In this document: piece after piece, positions 27,761 to 36,755 of the stretch | Numbering within the stretch: position 1 is the stretch's first letter | Layout: every line of letters begins with the position of its first letter | NCBI GenBank assembly: GCA_030765535.1 | Contig: JAVCCH010000058.1 | Location: 1 to 60,928, forward strand | Length of the DNA stretch: 60,928 nucleotides | Origin: Candidatus Tenebribacter davisii | Lineage (GTDB): Bacteria > Cloacimonadota > Cloacimonadia > Cloacimonadales > TCS61 | Direction of reading: 5' to 3' | The notes under the pieces: model-generated | The model's input: the letters and a program-made list of their open reading frames with translations, nothing else | Database searches by the model: none | Told to the model about the DNA's origin: nothing | Translations under genes and position numbers: made by a program

Positions 27761-29650
27761 TTATAAGAATTCACCTTCTAAGCTTAAAATAAAATTTATG
27801 CCTTCTCCGGGATATCCATATTTTTCCTGGAAATTAACATCAAAAATGTTTTCAACTCCAAACATGAATTTATATCTACTTAACTTCTTATTAAAGTAGA
27901 CAGAATGAAGCAAATAAGCAGGGAGCATAATATTTTCTTCTGTATGGCGAACATCGTTCCAAATTGTTTTATACTCCATATTTATAGTATAAGGAAGTTC
28001 AACTCTTTCAGTTAGGCTGGCCGAATGTTTTGGAACCTCCAGTAACTTAGAATTGCTGCTGTCTGAATACTTTAAAAATGAATAATCAATTTGATGTTCC
28101 CATAAAAAGAAAATTTTTGCAGAAGCTTCATAACCATATGAGTCAATTTTATTTATATTTAAGTATGTACCACTTACTTTTTCTATCAATCCTGATATAT
28201 GATTATAATAAACTGATTGATTTAAAGAACCTGATAAGAAGCCGGATGAGTAGGGAATAAGTAAATTAAATTCCCCTTTTTGAGCACGTTCTTCTGTTAG
28301 GCTACTGTTACCGCTGCTGGAGCTGAATAGATGATGCATAGTAGGGTATTTAGTATTAGAAGAAAATGCTAATGACAATTTCCAATTGGACGGATTGGCA
28401 TAGTATATCCCAGCTGACGGTTCAAAATGAGAGATCCAATTTTCTCTATCATTTTGTTTAAAAAATGAGAATCCGCTGCCGGCGGTAAGATTAAATAATT
28501 TATATTCAAATTCAGTTTGATAAAAGATGTTATGCTTTAATTGCTGATTTCCATACCAGTCAGGGTAATTTCCATCATCTTTTCTCTGATAAGCCTCTTT
28601 CTCAAAGCGGTAGCCAAAGGATGAGTTTAAACTTCCGGTAATTTCCCAATCAAATTTTTGATGTGCACCAAAGATCCAGCTTTTAATATTTGAAGGCCAT
28701 ATTGAATACATTTCACCGGTATTGGGATTGTATTCTGCATAGGTATCATCATATCTATCGAAGTAGATATTCACATTGGAAGTAAGGTTGTATCTAAGCT
28801 GGAAGGAACCAAGAGTTGAAATTTGATATCGTTTCCAATCAGTAAATTTACGTAAACTGTTTTCATAGATGCTACTTGGTATCTCTTTTTTATTCATGAA
28901 AGTATACCCGGTTTGAAATCCGATCGAATGAAAATCAAATACTGTAAAATTTAGTTTGGATTGAAAATTCCATTGATCTCTGTCGCAGTTATTTCTTTCA
29001 CCACCATTCTCATTACTGGTAGGTTCGAAGCTTTTTGAAAGCATAAAACCATCAGTTTGATAGTGAGAAGCATAGAGCCAATAATCCCATAAACCTAGAT
29101 CACGAGCTGAAGAGATAAACGATTTATTAGTATTATTGCGTTTGAATTCAGTTCCCATTTTTAACCAGGATGTATTGGAAGGTGATTCAGTAATGATATT
29201 TACAACTCCTCCCATTGTGTCCGAACCATATAGAGATGAAACCGGACCTTTGAGAATCTGGATCTCTTTAATATCCGAAACTGGAATTGTATTAAGATCA
29301 ACATTACCAAAATATCCACCGCCTAGTGGTCTGCCATCAAGCATTATCTTTATCTGATCATTGGCAAAACCCCTAATACTTAATGAACTCCCGGATTTAC
29401 CTCCGGTAGAGACATGTAATCCATTTACATTATCCACTAAAGCAGCTATATTTGTTTCAGGGAGCGACAATATTGGATCAAACTCCAATACTTCTATTGC
29501 TCCAATCGTTTCTTCCGGTCTATCTGCAATTACCCTGATACCTTCTAAATTATAATGTCGTTTATGTGTTTTAAGTGTATCGTCTTCAGAAGCGAATAAA
29601 AAATTTGCAAAAATTAATAAAATAAAAATAACTAATAATTTATTTTTCAA
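27761..29650 (-). CDS. TonB-dependent outer-membrane receptor (BtuB/cobalamin-siderophore-like)
   Basis: A 629-residue outer-membrane transporter: signal peptide (1-20), a plug domain (about 40-150) with 'SIRGFANDQIKIMLDGRPL' and 'LKGPVSSLYGSDTMGGVVNIIT', then a 22-strand-type barrel. Substrates of this group are cobalamin, haem, siderophores or similar. It lies inside an ECF operon, which suggests it delivers the same substrate to the periplasm. Start TTG with GAGGA 5 bases upstream, overlapping the ATPase stop by 4 bases. TonB and ExbBD are not in the window. Confidence 0.93.
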   Translation of the reverse strand: MKNKLLVIFILLIFANFLFASEDDTLKTHKRHYNLEGIRVIADRPEETIGAIEVLEFDPILSLPETNIAALVDNVNGLHVSTGGKSGSSLSIRGFANDQIKIMLDGRPLGGGYFGNVDLNTIPVSDIKEIQILKGPVSSLYGSDTMGGVVNIITESPSNTSWLKMGTEFKRNNTNKSFISSARDLGLWDYWLYASHYQTDGFMLSKSFEPTSNENGGERNNCDRDQWNFQSKLNFTVFDFHSIGFQTGYTFMNKKEIPSSIYENSLRKFTDWKRYQISTLGSFQLRYNLTSNVNIYFDRYDDTYAEYNPNTGEMYSIWPSNIKSWIFGAHQKFDWEITGSLNSSFGYRFEKEAYQRKDDGNYPDWYGNQQLKHNIFYQTEFEYKLFNLTAGSGFSFFKQNDRENWISHFEPSAGIYYANPSNWKLSLAFSSNTKYPTMHHLFSSSSGNSSLTEERAQKGEFNLLIPYSSGFLSGSLNQSVYYNHISGLIEKVSGTYLNINKIDSYGYEASAKIFFLWEHQIDYSFLKYSDSSNSKLLEVPKHSASLTERVELPYTINMEYKTIWNDVRHTEENIMLPAYLLHSVYFNKKLSRYKFMFGVENIFDVNFQEKYGYPGEGINFILSLEGEFL

Positions 29651-30318
29651 TTGTTCCTCAAAATTTCTTCAATGCTTTTATCTTTGATAGTATAATATTT
29701 ATCAATAAGGTTTTTGAATTGTTCTTCTTTATGAGAAATTATAAGACATCCTTTTCCTAAAAGTTTTCTCTTCTCTAAGATCTCAATAAAAATATCTGTT
29801 AACTTAGTATCAAGGCCAGAGATCGGTTCATCAAGGATCCAGTACTTATCGTAATGTATGAGTAATGCAGCAAGACCTATTCTCTTAATTTGTCCTCCGC
29901 TTAATTCCCAAAAGGGTTGATCTTTAAGATCCTTGATCTTTAGTTTATCCATAACTCTTTCCCTGAGTATAGAAGAGGATTCGTCTAGATCTTTATCAAA
30001 CCCATGTTGCCATATAGCAAGATCTTCATCAGGTGTTGTTGCAACAACATTTGCCTGAGGTTCCTGTTTAAGATAAATAATAGATTTTGAACGTTCTGAA
30101 AATGAAATTGTATTCATCTCAAGATAATTCATAATTAAAGAGCCGGTATAGTTCTTCTCTAATCCACTGAGAATTCGGCATAATGTTGTCTTGCCTGAAC
30201 CGTTAGCACCATTTAAAAAAGTAATTTCATTAAATGAGAGATTAAATGAAGTATCTATAAAAATTTTATTTTGATCATTGTAGGCAAATGACAGATCTTT
30301 AGTTTTAATACCTTTCAT
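29647..30318 (-). CDS. Energy-coupling factor ATPase (EcfA-type)
   Basis: A 223-residue ABC ATPase. Walker A GANGSGKTTL, signature LSGGQIKR, Walker B 'KYWILDEP' and a late switch His are present. It overlaps the other ECF ATPase gene by 14 bases and the receptor gene by 4. Together the two would form the heterodimeric motor of the ECF transporter on the cytoplasmic face. Confidence 0.92.
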   Translation of the reverse strand: MKGIKTKDLSFAYNDQNKIFIDTSFNLSFNEITFLNGANGSGKTTLCRILSGLEKNYTGSLIMNYLEMNTISFSERSKSIIYLKQEPQANVVATTPDEDLAIWQHGFDKDLDESSSILRERVMDKLKIKDLKDQPFWELSGGQIKRIGLAALLIHYDKYWILDEPISGLDTKLTDIFIEILEKRKLLGKGCLIISHKEEQFKNLIDKYYTIKDKSIEEILRNN

Positions 30319-30967
30319 TTAAATTTTCCATTTCAATTGTTTTATTAGCAAATTCATTGATATTAATATTATGACCAGCAATAAAAATAATTTTACCATT
30401 TTCTGCTTGAGTTTTAATTTCTGTTGAAATTACTTTAATATATTCGTTAGAAAGGCCTGCAAAGGGTTCATCTAAGAGAAAAATATCCGGTGACAAAGTA
30501 ATTATAGAGGCTAGAGAAACTAATTTTTTCTGACCAAAAGATAGAGCTGAAGTTTCTTTGAGTCTCAGGTCTTTAATGTTCAATCTGTTAAGAACTTCAT
30601 CTATTCTTTTGATAATATCATTTGTTGGTATTTTCAGGTTTTCAGGACCAAAGGCAAGTTCCTGTTCAACTGTGGGGAAAAAGAGCTGGTTATCCGGATG
30701 CTGCATTAAAAGGCTTATCCGTGGCGCTATTTCGGGAAGTGTAAGATTAGAGATATCTACTTCGTTGTGAATAATATTACCACTAAGATCTCCATTAAAT
30801 ATTTTTGGGATCACTCCACAAATTATATTTAAGAGGGTAGTTTTACCAGAACCGCTATCACCTTGGATAGCTATTATATCCTTATTATCAGCAGAGAATG
30901 TAAAATTATTGATCAAATTAACTGAAGTTTCATGATAGCGAAAAGATACATTCTTTATTTCTAACAT
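30305..30967 (-). CDS. Energy-coupling factor ATPase (EcfA-type)
   Basis: A 220-residue ABC ATPase. Walker A is GDSGSGKTTL, the signature is the variant LSFGQKK, and Walker B is 'IFLLDEPFAGL'. The presence of two different adjacent ATPases, one with a changed signature, fits an asymmetric ECF motor. Its ATG overlaps the stop of the upstream 138-residue gene by one base. Confidence 0.92.
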   Translation of the reverse strand: MLEIKNVSFRYHETSVNLINNFTFSADNKDIIAIQGDSGSGKTTLLNIICGVIPKIFNGDLSGNIIHNEVDISNLTLPEIAPRISLLMQHPDNQLFFPTVEQELAFGPENLKIPTNDIIKRIDEVLNRLNIKDLRLKETSALSFGQKKLVSLASIITLSPDIFLLDEPFAGLSNEYIKVISTEIKTQAENGKIIFIAGHNININEFANKTIEMENLNERY

Positions 30968-31383
30968 TATTTTATTTCGATCTCTGAGATATATTTCATC
31001 CAGCGTTGACTAAACTCATCAGAGGGGATTACAAGGCGTATATAATCATCTTGAAATATTAGATATAAGAATTCACTTTCCTCTTTATTAACGTTAAGAG
31101 TACCACCATCATTTGAGTGGAAAGAGTATGTCGTCTTACTATCTGCAGGTATTTTTTTTGAATTTAAAATAGCTGTAAGATCATATCCACTGAACTTATC
31201 ACCACGTGCAGTAGTAAAGCTAATTTTCTCAAAAGAATTTAACTTAGAAAATGTTAAAATTTCAACTTTATTGTTGTGAATTATCTTAATACCAGTTTCG
31301 TCAGTTTTTTTACTTTTTTGGAAATATAATAGTAAGAAAAGTATCACAATCAGAATTCCAAGAATTATTAATATTTTTTTCAT
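30967..31383 (-). CDS. Membrane-anchored single SUOX-fold-like domain protein
   Basis: A 138-residue protein with an N-terminal membrane anchor (about 3-20) and one domain outside. 'KFSGYDLTAILNSKKI', 'TYSFHSNDGG' and 'IRLVIPSDEFSQRWMKYISEIEI' follow the outline of the molybdopterin-binding domain of sulfite-oxidase-family proteins (last strand after the R(L)V(I)P and W-K-I elements). The cofactor-binding Cys of sulfite oxidase is absent. The same pattern occurs in three neighbouring genes. The fold assignment is my inference; a binding role for the transporter substrate is proposed by context. Confidence 0.7.
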   Translation of the reverse strand: MKKILIILGILIVILFLLLYFQKSKKTDETGIKIIHNNKVEILTFSKLNSFEKISFTTARGDKFSGYDLTAILNSKKIPADSKTTYSFHSNDGGTLNVNKEESEFLYLIFQDDYIRLVIPSDEFSQRWMKYISEIEIK

Positions 31384-31385
31384 AA

Positions 31386-31829
31386 TTACTTTCCAGGGAG
31401 TTCTTTATATTTCCTTGAATAAAATCCGTTTTTACTGCTTTGACCTAGAAAATCAAACTCATCTAATCGCTTAGAGAATCGATTTTCCTTACTTGATGTT
31501 TTAGTATATACACAGATCTCTTCTATGTTTTTTATATTACAAACTGTAGGTAGTTTCTCTGTTTTAGAATTCCATTTGCCATTCTCTTTTATTATCATGA
31601 TCTCTGGAAAACTGCGTGATGTAATTAATGCTGCTGTTCCATCGGAACCTATCAAGATCGTATATTTAATGGCAGGAGATATATCTTTGAGGATATTGCC
31701 TAATCTTCCGGCTTTGATAATTTCAGTTCCTTCTTTTACATTACCTGTAATACTAAGATTGTTTGATGAACATGCGAACAGCAATAGGATTATCAGTCCC
31801 AGAAAAATTCGCTTTACCATTCTAACCAT
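31386..31829 (-). CDS. Lipoprotein with one SUOX-fold-like domain
   Basis: A 147-residue lipoprotein: MVRMVKRIFLGLIILLLFAC with lipobox LFAC. The domain 'ILIGSDGTAALITSRSF ... IKNIEEICVYT' resembles the second half of the 324-residue neighbour. GGAG lies 9 bases before the ATG at 31829, so the gene overlaps the upstream gene by 16 bases; another ATG is at 31820. Likely periplasmic and a candidate substrate-capture partner for the ECF system. Confidence 0.7.
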   Translation of the reverse strand: MVRMVKRIFLGLIILLLFACSSNNLSITGNVKEGTEIIKAGRLGNILKDISPAIKYTILIGSDGTAALITSRSFPEIMIIKENGKWNSKTEKLPTVCNIKNIEEICVYTKTSSKENRFSKRLDEFDFLGQSSKNGFYSRKYKELPGK

Positions 31830-32722
31830 TTTGCTTTACTCCAAGTTGTACTGTTAAAGTAAGTTACAGAACTCTGCATTATTTTAGTTTCATCATAATG
31901 CAGGATCACATTTGATGGAAATGTTTTCCAATTCAGCAATTCATTTACATGTGAAAGTGACTCAAAATGATCTTTAAAAACAACGGCAATATCAAATATC
32001 TGAATATATGCAATATCTTTGATCCACATTCCGGCTGGCATATCGGGGCTGCGAAGGTCATAGGAGTCGTTGGTTTTAATTAATACAGCATTTTTAAGAT
32101 ACTTGGCAAAGTTTAAATTATGTTTTACACCATCCTTACCAACAACAAGAACTTCATCTTTAAGGAACGGAAAAGCTTGAACCATGATCTCAGGAAAAGT
32201 GTAGCCTGTTACTTCAACAAATGGTGGAAGCTCAGTTTTTATTTGTGTATTTTGGATGATTGGTTCTGCAAAATAGATAGTGTGGGGGAAAGGAATATTG
32301 GCAATAGTTTCTGTTCTTATATTACTGATTCCCTGGATCCAGAACATATCACGCATATGAGGAACAACAAGCCTTATTTGATCTGCATCAAGGATCTTGT
32401 TATTCCTTTCCAGAGCTAAAATACTAGTACTATTCAATAACTCTTTTTTATAAACTCGTACCAGATAATTATCGGAAGAAGCGAAACTTAATTTATCAAA
32501 ATCTGTTATGTTGTATTCAGTTAAAATATCTATAAGTTTAACACCAACCCAATTATCATTTATATTTTCACCATCCTTATTGCGATGTGTAGCTATTTCA
32601 ACTTTTTCAAATTTGTTTAGATCTGATAATTCTAAGTTTATTACTCTTTCATTATCTGTAATTTCTATTGAAAAAAGCAATGAATTTAGAAAAAGTATGA
32701 TACTGATTAACTTTATGTTCAT
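31814..32722 (-). CDS. Secreted protein with two SUOX-fold-like domains
   Basis: About 302 residues from the ATG at 32722, which is preceded by AGGAG and opens a clean signal peptide (MNIKLISIILFLNSLLFSIEI). The frame is open to 32788, but that extension lies inside the S-component gene and would bury the signal. Domain 1 ('NWVGVKLIDILTEYNI ... IRLVVPHMRDMFWIQGISNIRTE') matches the 138-residue protein. Domain 2 ('VLVVGKDGVKHNLNF ... AGMWIKDIAYIQIFD') matches the 147-residue lipoprotein. It therefore looks like a fusion of the two smaller types. The function is unknown. Confidence 0.75.
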   Translation of the reverse strand: MNIKLISIILFLNSLLFSIEITDNERVINLELSDLNKFEKVEIATHRNKDGENINDNWVGVKLIDILTEYNITDFDKLSFASSDNYLVRVYKKELLNSTSILALERNNKILDADQIRLVVPHMRDMFWIQGISNIRTETIANIPFPHTIYFAEPIIQNTQIKTELPPFVEVTGYTFPEIMVQAFPFLKDEVLVVGKDGVKHNLNFAKYLKNAVLIKTNDSYDLRSPDMPAGMWIKDIAYIQIFDIAVVFKDHFESLSHVNELLNWKTFPSNVILHYDETKIMQSSVTYFNSTTWSKAKWLEW

Positions 32723-32729
32723 TTTTCTC

Positions 32730-33266
32730 CTATACGATTCTGAATTTTTGTAATTTTTTGTATATGGAATAAGAAATAATTCCACCAACTATCCCTGATA
32801 TTGAAGCAGCTACCAATGAAATTATGAATGGAATTGTAGAAAGACGCATTACAATTATAGTTACTATGATCGCACCAGTGAGGTTGGCAGCAATTACAAC
32901 TATAACATGAAAAATTAATATTTTTTTATTTTTGAAAAGTAGAGATATTATTTCTGCTATCAAACCAGGCATCGAGTAACTTATCAGTGATACTGCGCCG
33001 TGATTTCCAAAATAGCCCATACTTAGCATTACTATCCCCTGTGTGATACCTACCAGTAATCCTGCTCCGGGTTTATTCACAATAGCTATCGCAAGAGATA
33101 TCCACATCATGTATAAGCCTCCGGCAAGTGAACCTCCCGGAATCATTAAAGGTGCTGAAATAAGATGGATAAGCGGGGTGACGATCGGTTTGACTGCCAG
33201 CCCTAAAGCACTCAGAATAGCTATATATAATAGATCCTGAGAAGAATATTTACGTAACCAGCTCAC
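32730..33266 (-). CDS. ECF transporter S component (substrate-binding membrane subunit)
   Basis: A 178-residue protein with about five or six membrane segments and the small-residue-rich loops of ECF S components ('LIPGGSLAGGLYMMW'-like region and 'GAGLLVGITQG'). It resembles the YkoE/ThiW-like groups, but the substrate cannot be assigned. The start is GTG with no clear ribosome site, 2 bases after the lipoprotein stop, so translation is probably coupled. It completes the S, A, A and T set of this cluster. Confidence 0.82.
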   Translation of the reverse strand: MSWLRKYSSQDLLYIAILSALGLAVKPIVTPLIHLISAPLMIPGGSLAGGLYMMWISLAIAIVNKPGAGLLVGITQGIVMLSMGYFGNHGAVSLISYSMPGLIAEIISLLFKNKKILIFHVIVVIAANLTGAIIVTIIVMRLSTIPFIISLVAASISGIVGGIISYSIYKKLQKFRIV

Positions 33267-33268
33267 AA

Positions 33269-34093
33269 TTATTGTATCTCTAACAGATCAATTTGCAAAA
33301 GTTTTTTAAAACTACTATGAATTTCTGTTCCGTCATCACTTAAGAAAACAGCTTTATTTTGTGTTATCAGCCAATATCCAGTTTGAATATCATCCCATGT
33401 GAAAACAATTTCATCATCATCAGCAGAAGTAAATCTGTACTCGTAATTATTTGGACTCTCAGTTACATAATCAGATATTAAGTTAGTTAGTGCAAATCCT
33501 GGATCAGTATAGAAATTCCCATTTCCTGCTTGATGAAAAATCCCTTCAGTTGTGAATGCACCTGTTTCAAAAATGGTAGTGCTTCCATCCAGGGCTATAT
33601 CGATCTTCCTGTATAACCGTAAGTAATAAGTCTCTTTCACATTATAACCGTTAGGAATATTTTCATCTGGAAAATATGTTCTTCCTTTCTCATCAGGTAG
33701 AAGAAAGCCAGTTATGAGATCTGTCCATGCCAGGTCATAGTAATCATGGTCACGTGGTGAAAAATTACCATCATCATCATTAGAAACGATCTCAATGGCA
33801 AATAATTTCCTGCCATCAAATCCATCTTCATCAATATAGGAATTAACATAATCCATATCAACGAATTGATCAAGAGAATAACCCGTTACTGGCAAATCAT
33901 TGTAAATAACTTGTTCTGATGTGAAATTAAGTAGTTCTGTAGAATCTGGAATTGTGAATTCAATGTCTACAACCTCAGCTAATGCTGGTGGTGTTGGATC
34001 ATCAGTTTCATTACCTGCAGGATTATCATCGCAGGCAGCAAAAGTGAATAAAATGATAATTCCAAATAATAGTAATTTTGTAAATTTGTTCAT
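33269..34093 (-). CDS. Lipoprotein with two SUOX-fold-like domains, first gene of the ECF operon
   Basis: About 274 residues from the ATG at 34093, preceded by GGAGG at 5 bases. The signal peptide ends at the lipobox FAAC. The frame also runs to 34123, but the lipoprotein signal favours the later start. Two repeats follow: one ending 'TYYLRLYRKIDI', and one containing 'GFALTNLISDYV', 'YRFTSADDDEIVF' and 'SFKKLLQIDLLEI'. These align by eye with the SUOX-like domains of the downstream genes. Very acidic (many Asp/Glu), so metal or cationic ligand contact is possible. Confidence 0.72.
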   Translation of the reverse strand: MNKFTKLLLFGIIILFTFAACDDNPAGNETDDPTPPALAEVVDIEFTIPDSTELLNFTSEQVIYNDLPVTGYSLDQFVDMDYVNSYIDEDGFDGRKLFAIEIVSNDDDGNFSPRDHDYYDLAWTDLITGFLLPDEKGRTYFPDENIPNGYNVKETYYLRLYRKIDIALDGSTTIFETGAFTTEGIFHQAGNGNFYTDPGFALTNLISDYVTESPNNYEYRFTSADDDEIVFTWDDIQTGYWLITQNKAVFLSDDGTEIHSSFKKLLQIDLLEIQ

Positions 34094-34283
34094 AAAACCT
34101 CCAAAAAATAATTTTGAAGGCAAGAGGATGAGTTTACTTATTTCCTACTCGCCTTTCCAAACACGGGAGATATTTCCGTTTCCAAAAATACCCTGTCGGT
34201 AAAGTATCATGACTAAAGAATCAGCTTTAGATTTCTTTACTTCAGCGCAAAGACAAAAGTTAAAACGGCGATCTAAATGTCAA
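34094..34283 (-). promoter_or_regulatory. Promoter and structured leader of the ECF/TonB operon (riboswitch candidate)
   Basis: On the minus strand TTGACA (34283-34278) is a perfect -35 box, though the -10 is weak. That leaves an untranslated leader of about 150 bases before the ATG at 34093. The leader holds nested inverted repeats: GTAAAG...CTTTAC around CTAAAG...CTTTAG (about 34195-34241). A GGG-TAUUU/AAAUA-CCC helix covers about 34164-34191. Near the start codon is a 10-bp hairpin pairing GGCGAG-AGGA with UCCU-CUUGCC (about 34117-34153). It does not match any riboswitch consensus I can recall with certainty. Confidence 0.45.
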
Positions 34284-34300
34284 GAGTTTGATGTAGACAG

Positions 34301-36394
34301 TTATTTAAGACTTAAAATGTTTAAAATAAATGCATATTCTAAACTGATCTCGTGTAAATAATCATATCTTCCAGAAGAACCTGAATGACCTGCATTCATA
34401 TTCGTCCATAGTAAAAGTTGATTATCATTTGTTTTATTAGCTCTGAGCTTTGCTACCCATTTTGCAGGTTCCCAGTAATTCACACGGGTATCATAAAAAC
34501 CCGCTAAAATAAGGATATGAGGATAATCTTGTCTGGTTACATTATCATAAGGGGAATAGGAGCGCATATAGTCGAAATAAACCGGATCGTTAGGATCACC
34601 CCATTCCTGGTATTCACTTACAACTGCAGAAAGACTCGGATCTAGCATAGTATTAAGAATATCTACAAAAGGTACATCAGCAACTACACCAAAAAAAAGA
34701 TCAGGACGCATATTTGTTACGGCTCCCACCAGAAGTCCTCCGGCACTTCCTCCATTAATGATAATTTTATCAGCATATTGTTCTTTTTTTAAATATTCTG
34801 CGCAGGTAATAAAATCAGTAAATGTGTTTTTCTTATTAAGCATTTTACCTTGTTCATACCAGTATTCACCCATCTCCGTTCCACCGCGAACATGAGCTAT
34901 TGAATAAATAATACCTCTATCCAAAAGACTCAATCTAAGCGAGGAAAAATATGGATCAAAGTCATCGCCATAAGCACCGTAAGCCGTAAGGTAGACAGGA
35001 TTCATACCATTTTTATAGAACAGATCTTTTTTATAGACAAGAGAAATTGGGATCTTCGAACCATCTTCAGCTTCAGCATAGATCCTTTCAGAGAAATAAT
35101 CGGATTTATCAAAATTACCCAGGATTTGCTGCTGCTTCAAAATGGTTCTCTCTTTTGTATCCATATTATAATCGTATATTACATAAGGAGTAACAAGAGA
35201 TTCATAAGTGTAGCGCAGTATATTTGAATCATATTCTGAGCTTCCCCAAGTATAGAATGTATAAATTGGTTCTTCGAAATCAACATAATATTCAGTATTG
35301 CTGTTCAAATTCATTATCTTTAATTTTTCAACACCATTTTTCTGTTCTGTTAGAATGAGATGATCTTGAAAAACCTCTGCATAGAGAAGCACATCAGAAC
35401 GACCAGCTATCACTTCCTGCCAGTTATCTTTAGATGGATGATCAACTGAAGTGACCATTAATTTATTATTTTCAGCTTTATAATTTGTAACGATATAGAA
35501 ATCATTTTCATGTGAAAGTACGTAATAATCATGGTTTTCGCTTCGTGGCTCAATTAATTTAAACTCGCCACTGGGGTTATTTGTGTTTAGGAACCATCGT
35601 TCAGTTGAGGTTTTACTAGCTGTCCCGAGGATTATATATTTTTTATTTCTTGTTTTACTAAGCCAAACCCAGAAATGTTCATCATTTTCTGTAAAAATAA
35701 GTTTATCATTTTTTTGTTCGGTACCTATAATATGTCTATATATCTTATTTGTTCTTCCAGCATAATCTGTAGTTGAATAGAATAAGGTCTTGTTATCATT
35801 AGCCCAGTCGATATCACTTATCAGAGGAATTTTATCTTTTAGATATTTACTTGTTTCCAGATCTTTAATAACCAACAGATAATCTTCTGCGCCGGTTGTA
35901 TCCACTCCATAAGCTAATAGGTTATTATCAGGGCTGACTTTAAGATCTATTATCGAATAGAATTTTTTATCTTTTGCCATCTCGTTTACATCGAGATAAA
36001 TTTCTTCATCTGCTTCAAGACTGTCTTTTTTTCTACAATAAATTGAATATTGTTTATTATTCTCTTTTCGTGAATAATAATAGTAGCTCCCCTTTTTTAC
36101 CGGAACACTCATATCATCTTCTATAATACGTTCTTTAAATTCCTTAAACAGATTTTGCTGTAGTCTTTTTGTCTTTTTCATTACAGATGAAGTATAATTA
36201 TTTTCTGCTTCAATATACTTTAGGATATCTGGTCTTTCTCTTGTTTTATCTTTAAGCCAGGCATAATTATCAATTAGTTCTACACCATTTATATGTGTTG
36301 TATCAGGAATAACCCGAGCAACTGGCTGTTGAAGATTTTGCTTACATCCGGAAAATAATAGTAAAATAATTGTGAGATATATATAATTTTTCAT
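34301..36394 (-). CDS. Oligopeptidase B-like serine peptidase (S9 family), lipoprotein
   Basis: A 697-residue prolyl-oligopeptidase-family enzyme: lipobox FSGC near residue 17, an N-terminal beta-propeller (about 80-400) and a C-terminal alpha/beta hydrolase. The nucleophile is in NGGSAGG, the Asp in 'GFYDTRV', and the His in 'NAGHSG'. Similarity to PtrB is suggested by 'DNYAWLKDKTRERPDILKYIEAEN' at the N-terminus, an oligopeptidase B hallmark. PtrB cleaves short peptides after basic residues. Lipidation would place it in the periplasm, which suits peptide feeding in a fermenter. Confidence 0.92.
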   Translation of the reverse strand: MKNYIYLTIILLLFSGCKQNLQQPVARVIPDTTHINGVELIDNYAWLKDKTRERPDILKYIEAENNYTSSVMKKTKRLQQNLFKEFKERIIEDDMSVPVKKGSYYYYSRKENNKQYSIYCRKKDSLEADEEIYLDVNEMAKDKKFYSIIDLKVSPDNNLLAYGVDTTGAEDYLLVIKDLETSKYLKDKIPLISDIDWANDNKTLFYSTTDYAGRTNKIYRHIIGTEQKNDKLIFTENDEHFWVWLSKTRNKKYIILGTASKTSTERWFLNTNNPSGEFKLIEPRSENHDYYVLSHENDFYIVTNYKAENNKLMVTSVDHPSKDNWQEVIAGRSDVLLYAEVFQDHLILTEQKNGVEKLKIMNLNSNTEYYVDFEEPIYTFYTWGSSEYDSNILRYTYESLVTPYVIYDYNMDTKERTILKQQQILGNFDKSDYFSERIYAEAEDGSKIPISLVYKKDLFYKNGMNPVYLTAYGAYGDDFDPYFSSLRLSLLDRGIIYSIAHVRGGTEMGEYWYEQGKMLNKKNTFTDFITCAEYLKKEQYADKIIINGGSAGGLLVGAVTNMRPDLFFGVVADVPFVDILNTMLDPSLSAVVSEYQEWGDPNDPVYFDYMRSYSPYDNVTRQDYPHILILAGFYDTRVNYWEPAKWVAKLRANKTNDNQLLLWTNMNAGHSGSSGRYDYLHEISLEYAFILNILSLK

Positions 36395-36425
36395 TAATAC
36401 TCCAGTTTTGTGTTATTAATAAAGT

Positions 36426-36755
36426 TTAATTTAACTCTTTTAGCAGTTCTTCTGCAACGTCAGCATCCTTCCCTTGAACGAAAAAATCTACTTTACCTAT
36501 CTCAGCACCCAAACCAAAGCTGAAACGGCCACCGAACATACTTTGCATATGTTCACCCTCTACAACAAATTTAATGTCAGCATTGATAAGTATGGATTTG
36601 ATGATTGCAGTTAAACCAATATTGTAACTTTCAAATATTCTTACATATTCATTTTGCTTATTATCAGCAGGATCAATTGGAAGTAAGGGAGTATTACAGT
36701 GAGGGCAATTCTCACTTTCAGTATCTATAGTTATCTTGCACTTAGGGCAATACAT
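36426..36755 (-). CDS. Zinc-ribbon DUF2007 protein
   Basis: A 109-residue protein with an N-terminal zinc ribbon (CPKC at 3-6 and CPHC at about 17-20), then a small alpha/beta domain 'RIFESYNIGLTAIIKSILINADIKFVVEG' typical of DUF2007, called a putative signal-transducing protein. The exact role is unknown. The gene overlaps the HD-GYP gene by 14 bases. Confidence 0.85.
   Translation of the reverse strand: MYCPKCKITIDTESENCPHCNTPLLPIDPADNKQNEYVRIFESYNIGLTAIIKSILINADIKFVVEGEHMQSMFGGRFSFGLGAEIGKVDFFVQGKDADVAEELLKELN

Noticed and set aside
34094-34283. Naming the leader as a cobalamin, TPP or molybdenum-cofactor riboswitch
   Set aside because: I looked for the conserved boxes of these classes and could not place them with confidence. 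The leader is reported only as structured and possibly regulatory.
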